From assembly GCA_017432325.1 (NCBI GenBank), contig JAFRJJ010000028.1, positions 1-64,000 of the forward strand: a stretch of DNA of 64,000 nucleotides, in the 5' to 3' direction. How positions within the stretch are numbered: the first letter of the stretch is position 1; every line of letters begins with the position of its first letter. Under the pieces are notes generated by a model. That model ran no database searches. It was not told the origin of the DNA and was given only the letters and a program-made list of their open reading frames with translations. The stretch comes from Solobacterium sp. Lineage in GTDB: Bacteria > Bacillota_I > Bacilli_A > Erysipelotrichales > Erysipelotrichaceae. The translations under genes were made by a program, and so were the position numbers. Positions 58,953 to 64,000 of the stretch are shown here, piece after piece.

Positions 58953-59556
58953 TCATCAGTTCCTTCATTTCTTCTGCGCTGATCTCTTCAGTCAGAATGA
59001 TCCGGTATGTCCAGTCACCCTCTGTCCATACAGCATCCTTTGTCCTCAGTTCCTCTGCTTCTTCAGCAGGCTGATCGTTCTGAGGCATATTTGCGCTGAA
59101 TGATTCTGTCATGCGGCTGAAGATGATCCTCATGCCCTCTTCACCCTGCTCGTTTCTGTAAACCACCGCAAAGCCTTCTTCAGTATCTTCTTCAGTGACC
59201 ACTGTATATTCACGGAAACTGACCGGATATGTAAATGCCGTCGCAGCCGAACCGGTCGTCAAAACATTTCCATAACCTGCATCCGCGGACTTTTCTTCCG
59301 GTTCCGCGGCACTCTCCATTACTGCCTGGGGAGCTGCTGAATCCATACTTCCGCCGGCAGCGCTTCCCATTCTGTAATTGCCGATCCTCACCCAGACGAA
59401 TGCGAACAGCAGTACAGCAAAGAAGCCTGCTCCCGCAGTGAACTGTCTGTAGTATTTTCTGAATACAGGTTTCCTTACAGATTCCCCTGGTGCTGCTTCT
59501 TCAATATATTTGTCATCAATGTCGTTCATTGCACGCAGCAGATCCATTTCCTTCAT
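58936..59556 (-). CDS. Membrane-anchored anti-sigma-like protein
   Basis: A 206-residue protein: cytoplasmic N-terminus of about 38 residues, one transmembrane helix (about 40-58), a low-complexity Ala/Ser/Glu linker, and an external domain of about 100 residues. No zinc motif. It directly follows the ECF sigma gene with ATGA overlap, the normal position of an anti-sigma factor. The external part resembles the C-terminal domain of the 297-residue protein at 17857 in length and acidity only. Confidence 0.7.
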   Translation of the reverse strand: MKEMDLLRAMNDIDDKYIEEAAPGESVRKPVFRKYYRQFTAGAGFFAVLLFAFVWVRIGNYRMGSAAGGSMDSAAPQAVMESAAEPEEKSADAGYGNVLTTGSAATAFTYPVSFREYTVVTEEDTEEGFAVVYRNEQGEEGMRIIFSRMTESFSANMPQNDQPAEEAEELRTKDAVWTEGDWTYRIILTEEISAEEMKELMNEIHQ

Positions 59557-60113
59557 ACGGCATACCCCTCTTTCCTGAGATATTCTCTGAGTTTTTCCCT
59601 TGTCCTCATCAAAGACATCTTGGCTTTTGACTCGCTGATCCCGTATTCTTCCGCTATTTCCTTGACTGAACTCATGTACCAGTATCTGCGGACAAAGATC
59701 TTTCTTGTATCTGCATTCAGCGTTCCGAGAAATTCATTGATCAGATCCTGCAGGATGCTTGCGTCAACGTTTGCTTCAACACTTTCCCCGCTCCTGATCA
59801 CTTCGCTCAATTCATCCAAAGCAGCGGGTGTTTCCCCTGCCCCTCGTTTTTCTGCTGTCATCCGTTCATACATATTCAATGCCAGATTTCGCGTGATCTT
59901 TCCCAGAAACGGGCCCAGTTTCTGCGGCTTATGCGGAGGCATTGCATACCAGGCGTGCTGATACGTATCATTCACGCATTCTTCACTGTCCGCATTGCTG
60001 TACAGGATCCTGTACGCAATTGAATACAGATATCTGCCATACTGATTCATGGTCTCAAGTATGGCCTGTTCTGCACGCTTCCAATAAAGCTCTACAATCT
60101 CGCTGTCTTTCAT
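59553..60113 (-). CDS. ECF-type RNA polymerase sigma factor
   Basis: A 186-residue sigma-70 family protein: region 2 (ETMNQYGRYLYSIAYRIL, ECVNDTYQHAW, then FLGKITRNLALNMYE) and region 4 (DTRKIFVRRYWYMSSVKEIAEEYGISESKAKMSLMRTREKL, read in parts). Its start overlaps the fucosidase stop and its stop overlaps the anti-sigma start (both ATGA). It probably responds to a signal at the envelope and may control its own operon. Confidence 0.92.
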   Translation of the reverse strand: MKDSEIVELYWKRAEQAILETMNQYGRYLYSIAYRILYSNADSEECVNDTYQHAWYAMPPHKPQKLGPFLGKITRNLALNMYERMTAEKRGAGETPAALDELSEVIRSGESVEANVDASILQDLINEFLGTLNADTRKIFVRRYWYMSSVKEIAEEYGISESKAKMSLMRTREKLREYLRKEGYAV

Positions 60114-61441
60114 CTCATACTCCCTTCACTCTGATACACAGGAAAATGATCGTGATGGTCACATGTTTTGAGAATGATCTCAATGACCGTATCTGTCTGA
60201 TCCGGAAGCACGGGATCATCCCCAAGATCCGCGAATATAAGTTCCGGGTAGTTTGATGTGATCCAGCTGTCGGAGATCCTGACATTCCCTTTTCCCAGCA
60301 GTCGGATCAAAGCGATATCTTCGCGCCTGATGCCGGGAAGTGGAATGCCTCCGAACTGTCCTTCGTATACATGGTAGTAAATATGCGTGCCGTTCCGGGT
60401 GATCCTGCCGTATTCCGGTTTCCCGATGCCGGACGGTCCGCACCCATGGATCGATTCATGATTGACCTTCATCCAGCGTCCGATCTCTTTCAGGATCTCC
60501 GTTTCTTCTGCCGGAAGCCGGCCCTGTTCATCCGGTCCGACATTCAGCAGGAGGTTTCCTCCCTTGGAGACACATTCCGTCAGTTTATGTATGATCATAT
60601 CCGCTGGTTTGAAGTAATGATCGTCTTTGCAGTAACCCCAGTGATTGTTCATTGTCACACACGACTCCCACATCACAGGCTCTCCCGCTTCATTGCGTAT
60701 TCCCTCCGGCGGGACGATCTGTTCCGGAGATACAAAATCCCCGGAAGTGATCTTCGGATGCATTGATAATAACGAACCGAATCCTTCTCCGCTGGCTTCC
60801 AGTCTGTTGTTCAATATAATATCAGGCTGCAGACTTCGTATCATTCTGACCAGTTCTTCACCATGCCATGTGTCCGAGCGCTTATCATCATAGGAAAAAT
60901 CTGTCCATAGGATATCTATTTTCCCGTAATTGGTGCAGAGTTCCCGGATCTGTCCGTGCATGTATTCCAGATATCTCTCAAAATCATACGGTTTGTCCGC
61001 ATATTCTTTGTTGTCCCGCATCGGGTGATGTCTGTCCCCGTAGTGCGGATAATCTTCATGGTGCCAGTCAAGGAGAGAATAATAAAGACCTGTTTTCAGT
61101 CCCGCTCTGCGGAATGCATCGATATACTCCCTGATAAAGTCATGACCGGTGTACTTTACGGACGTATGATCTGTCAGCTGACTGTCAAACATGCAGTAAC
61201 CGTCATGGTGCTTCGCGGTCATGACCGCGTATTTCATGCCCGCTTCTTTTGCCAGCCGGGCCAGCGCGTCCGCGTCAAACTTTTCCGGCTGAAATGACCG
61301 GACATATTCCTGATAGCCGGAAACACTGATCTTTTCGTCACTCATGACCCATTCCCCTCTGGCGGGAACAGCATATACGCCCCAATGGATAAACATGCCG
61401 AACCGGGCATCCTGATACCATTGCATTCTGTTGTTTTCCAT
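60110..61441 (-). CDS. Alpha-L-fucosidase (GH29)
   Basis: A 443-residue glycoside hydrolase without signal peptide. GH29 motifs: WYQDARFGMFIHWGVYA, MTAKHHDGYCMF, GLYYSLLDWHH and DILWTDFSYDD (WTDF holds the nucleophile Asp). It removes fucose from host-type glycans, presumably from imported oligosaccharides. The start at 61441 has a weak GGGTGA site; an ATG four codons earlier has none. First gene of the fucosidase-sigma-anti-sigma-serpin operon. Confidence 0.9.
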   Translation of the reverse strand: MENNRMQWYQDARFGMFIHWGVYAVPARGEWVMSDEKISVSGYQEYVRSFQPEKFDADALARLAKEAGMKYAVMTAKHHDGYCMFDSQLTDHTSVKYTGHDFIREYIDAFRRAGLKTGLYYSLLDWHHEDYPHYGDRHHPMRDNKEYADKPYDFERYLEYMHGQIRELCTNYGKIDILWTDFSYDDKRSDTWHGEELVRMIRSLQPDIILNNRLEASGEGFGSLLSMHPKITSGDFVSPEQIVPPEGIRNEAGEPVMWESCVTMNNHWGYCKDDHYFKPADMIIHKLTECVSKGGNLLLNVGPDEQGRLPAEETEILKEIGRWMKVNHESIHGCGPSGIGKPEYGRITRNGTHIYYHVYEGQFGGIPLPGIRREDIALIRLLGKGNVRISDSWITSNYPELIFADLGDDPVLPDQTDTVIEIILKTCDHHDHFPVYQSEGSMR

Positions 61442-61447
61442 GAAGTC

Positions 61448-61490
61448 ACCCATAAAAAGAAAAAGCCGTACCTTTCACAGATACAGCTTA
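61448..61490 (-). terminator. Terminator of glycogen phosphorylase
   Basis: AGCTGTAT pairs with GTACGGCT (with G-U pairs) and TTTTTCTTTTT follows on the minus strand, just before the fucosidase ATG. Confidence 0.6.
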
Positions 61491-61495
61491 TCATA

Positions 61496-63898
61496 TTAAA
61501 TCTTCAGAGGCTTGATATTCCAGATCTCTTCAGCGTACTGATTGATCGTACGGTCACTGGAGAAATATCCGCTCTTGGCGATGTTGATCAGGCAGCTCTT
61601 AGCCCATGCGGACTGATCTGCGTACTTTTCACAGATCTGTTCATGTGCTTTGACATATGCGTCGAAGTCTGCCAGAACCAGATATTCATCGTTCTTGACG
61701 AGGATCTCATCATAGATGACACGGAAGTCTTCCTTGTTGCCGTTCCATGATCCATCGATCATGGTATTCATTGCCTTGCGGATCCTTGCGTCATTCTGGA
61801 AGTAATCCCATGCCTTGTAATGTCTGCGGAGTTCAGGGATCTGATCGACGGTCAGTCCGAAGATAACATCATTCTCTCTGCCTACCAGATCATCGATCTC
61901 AACAGTAGCACCGTCAAGCGTTCCCAGTGTGATCGCGCCGTTCATCATGAACTTCATGTTTCCGGTACCGCTGGCTTCTTTGCCGGCTGTACTGATCTGT
62001 TCACTGACGTCGGAACCCGGCATCAGGATCTCAGCCATGGAGACACTGTAGTTCTTCAGGAATACGACCTTCAGCATACCCTTTACATCCGGGTCATTGT
62101 TGATGATCTTTGCCATGCAGTTGATCAGCTTGATGACTTTCTTCGCGAACACATAGGAAGAAGCCGCTTTTGCCGCAAAGATGAATGTCTGCGGTGTGAT
62201 GGTAAACGTCGGATCTTCCTTGATCCTCTGATACAGATAAATAATGTGCAGTACATTCAGAAGCTGTCTCTTATAAGAATGCAGACGCTTTGCCTGTGAG
62301 TCGAAGATCGAATCGACATCAACGGTAATGCCTGTTTCTTTGAGAATATAATTAGCCAGGATCTGTTTCCTTGCCTTTTTGACTTCAAGGAACTTCTTCT
62401 GGACCTTCGGATCATCTACATGATCCATCAGCTTGATGATCTTGGAGAAATCACGCTGATAGCTTCTGCCGATCGTTTCATCCAGGAGCTGTTTCAGTTC
62501 CGGATTGGAATAGATCATGAATCTTCTCGGTGTAATACCGTTTGTCTTGTTATTGAAGCGTTCCGGCCACATGCGGTAGTAGTCAGAGAACAGTTCTGTC
62601 GTCAGCAGACCGGAATGGATCTTCGCGACACCGTTGACGGAATGTGAACCGATCACGGCCATTCTTGCCATATGGACCATGTTGTTGGAGATAATGGAAA
62701 CACGTCCATGAAGATAAGGATCGTTCGGATATTTCTCCGAGACTTCTGCATTGAAGCGCTTGTCCATTTCTTCAATGACCATGAAGACTCTCGGTACAAG
62801 ATTTCTCAGATATTCACACGGCCATGTTTCGAGTGCTTCCGCCATGACTGTATGGTTTGTATAAGACATGACGCCTGTAGTGATCTTCCATGCTTCTTTC
62901 CAGGAATATCCATGGTTGTCCATCAGGATACGCATCAGTTCAGGGATCGCCAGAACAGGGTGTGTATCGTTCAGCTGGATGGATACCTTGTCTGCCAGAT
63001 TATCCAGTGTACCGTATTTGGAGATATGGTCCATGATAATCGACTGCAGACCTGCAGCGACAAAGAAGTACTGCTGCTTTAAACGCAGGTACTTGCCTGC
63101 CGGTGTGGAATCATCCGGATACAGTTTTTCACAGATCTCGTTGACTTCGGAAAGATACTGCTGATAGTTCTTCCACGGCGGGGAAACATCTGCAGGCTCT
63201 GCAGCCCAAAGACGCAGTGTATTGACCATTTCCGTATTTGCGCCGATCAGCGGAACATCATAAGGTACTGCCAGTACGTGTTCCGTATTGACTCTGTGGA
63301 AATGCAGATCTCCTTTATCATCGCTCCATACTTCAACGTTTCCATAGAAACGTACATCTACAGCGTGCTTGATCTTACGGATTTCCCAGGGGTTTCCGTT
63401 TCTCAGCCACATGTCAGGACGTTCGACCTGTTCGCCCTGTTCATTGATAGCCTGATGGAAGAAACCTGACTGATAGCGGATGCAGTTGCCGTTGATCGGC
63501 AGATTCTCTGAAGCTGCGGAATCCATGAAGCAGGCTGCGAGTCTTCCCAGACCGCCGTTGCCCAGACCTGCATCTCTTTCACGTCCGGCAAGTTCTTCAT
63601 AGCTGATGCCAAGGTCCTTCAAACCTTCTACTACCATGTCGTAGATCCCAAGGTTCTTCAGGTTGTTGGTCATCATTTTTCCGAGCAGGAATTCCATTGA
63701 AAAATAATAGACCTGCTTTGCTTCCTGTTTCCTTTCAGCAACTTTCGTTTCTTTCCAGTTCAGGCTGGCGTAATCACGGATCATCTGTCCGAGAACCAGC
63801 AGTCTGTCGGTAGGATGTGTATCTTCAACAGTCGTACCATAAGACTGGATCAAACGGTTACTGAATTCCTTTTTAAAGTCCGTTTTGTTTTCAAACAT
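61496..63898 (-). CDS. glgP: Glycogen/alpha-glucan phosphorylase
   Basis: An 800-residue GT35 phosphorylase. N-terminal YFSMEFLLGKMMTNNL, GLGNGGLGRLAACFMDS, and the PLP lysine motif EASGTGNMKFMMNGA are all present. It releases glucose-1-phosphate from glycogen or maltodextrin. GAGGAAGG lies seven bases before the ATG; an extended -10 lies about 26 bases upstream. No other glycogen genes are seen in the window. Confidence 0.97.
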   Translation of the reverse strand: MFENKTDFKKEFSNRLIQSYGTTVEDTHPTDRLLVLGQMIRDYASLNWKETKVAERKQEAKQVYYFSMEFLLGKMMTNNLKNLGIYDMVVEGLKDLGISYEELAGRERDAGLGNGGLGRLAACFMDSAASENLPINGNCIRYQSGFFHQAINEQGEQVERPDMWLRNGNPWEIRKIKHAVDVRFYGNVEVWSDDKGDLHFHRVNTEHVLAVPYDVPLIGANTEMVNTLRLWAAEPADVSPPWKNYQQYLSEVNEICEKLYPDDSTPAGKYLRLKQQYFFVAAGLQSIIMDHISKYGTLDNLADKVSIQLNDTHPVLAIPELMRILMDNHGYSWKEAWKITTGVMSYTNHTVMAEALETWPCEYLRNLVPRVFMVIEEMDKRFNAEVSEKYPNDPYLHGRVSIISNNMVHMARMAVIGSHSVNGVAKIHSGLLTTELFSDYYRMWPERFNNKTNGITPRRFMIYSNPELKQLLDETIGRSYQRDFSKIIKLMDHVDDPKVQKKFLEVKKARKQILANYILKETGITVDVDSIFDSQAKRLHSYKRQLLNVLHIIYLYQRIKEDPTFTITPQTFIFAAKAASSYVFAKKVIKLINCMAKIINNDPDVKGMLKVVFLKNYSVSMAEILMPGSDVSEQISTAGKEASGTGNMKFMMNGAITLGTLDGATVEIDDLVGRENDVIFGLTVDQIPELRRHYKAWDYFQNDARIRKAMNTMIDGSWNGNKEDFRVIYDEILVKNDEYLVLADFDAYVKAHEQICEKYADQSAWAKSCLINIAKSGYFSSDRTINQYAEEIWNIKPLKI

Positions 63899-63923
63899 GT
63901 TAAAACCTTCCTCAGTTCGAGAA

Positions 63924-63932
63924 TTATAGCAG
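63924..63932 (-). promoter_or_regulatory. Extended -10 promoter of glgP
   Basis: TGCTATAAT on the minus strand, with TTTCCT as a weak -35 at 17 bases. Confidence 0.6.
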
Positions 63933-64000
63933 ATTTCTCTGTATTAGGAAACCTCATATTTCGAATATAGGCAATTTGATACTTCTGCCTGATTTTATGC

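Overview
The window reads as chromosomal DNA of a low-to-mid GC Gram-positive anaerobe (Bacillota). A gut member of the Erysipelotrichia is my best inference. The reasons are strong AGGAGG-type ribosome sites, RicT, PrsW, TldD/TldE, a Na+-pumping oxaloacetate decarboxylase, ATP-type PEP carboxykinase, rubrerythrin with a PerR-like regulator, and many lipoproteins. UGA is a normal stop. I see no rRNA, tRNA, IS element, prophage or CRISPR.

Layout. 0.2-6 kb: a mannose-family PTS operon (IIB, IIC, IID; no IIA) next to an HTH-PRD-EIIB-EIIA regulator that is translationally coupled to an unknown protein. 6-12.5 kb: a neutral-ceramidase-like hydrolase, RNase Z, an amidohydrolase, an esterase-perR-rubrerythrin operon, and a Ca2+/Na+-type antiporter behind a yybP-ykoY (Mn2+) riboswitch. 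12.8-14.4 kb: a two-gene cassette (HTH protein plus HipA-like kinase) bracketed by four related palindromes. 14.4-34 kb: proteases and envelope genes, namely an M16 peptidase, an ECF sigma/anti-sigma pair, an M50 protease, TldD/TldE, PepD, a cystatin-like lipoprotein, PepF, a Thr-Pro-linker glucosaminidase, a metallophosphoesterase and PrsW. 34-38 kb: tmk-holB-ricT-rsmI housekeeping operon. 38-41.6 kb: a second yybP-ykoY riboswitch in front of a 72-residue zinc ribbon and a Nudix hydrolase, then birA and three unknown membrane proteins.

41.6-57.4 kb is a citrate/oxaloacetate fermentation island. CitMHS would import citrate. CitD/E/F, matured by CitC, CitX and a GNAT-CitG fusion protein, would cleave it to acetate and oxaloacetate. 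The biotin-dependent decarboxylase (alpha, gamma, biotin carrier, beta) would turn oxaloacetate into pyruvate while exporting Na+, or PckA would turn it into PEP. BirA at 39 kb would biotinylate the carrier. An aldo/keto reductase in this stretch carries one in-frame amber codon.

57.5-61.5 kb is a tightly overlapping operon of GH29 alpha-L-fucosidase, ECF sigma factor, membrane anti-sigma protein and a serpin lipoprotein. The window ends with glycogen phosphorylase.

Most interesting: (1) the HTH/HipA-like cassette with two pairs of palindromes, each pair spaced 33 bp centre to centre; (2) a Mn2+-type riboswitch with a readable terminator/antiterminator controlling a tiny zinc ribbon; (3) two surface lipoproteins of different protease-inhibitor folds (cystatin-like and serpin), the serpin encoded with its own sigma/anti-sigma pair and a fucosidase. 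All functional calls come from reading sequence and from family knowledge; no searches were run.
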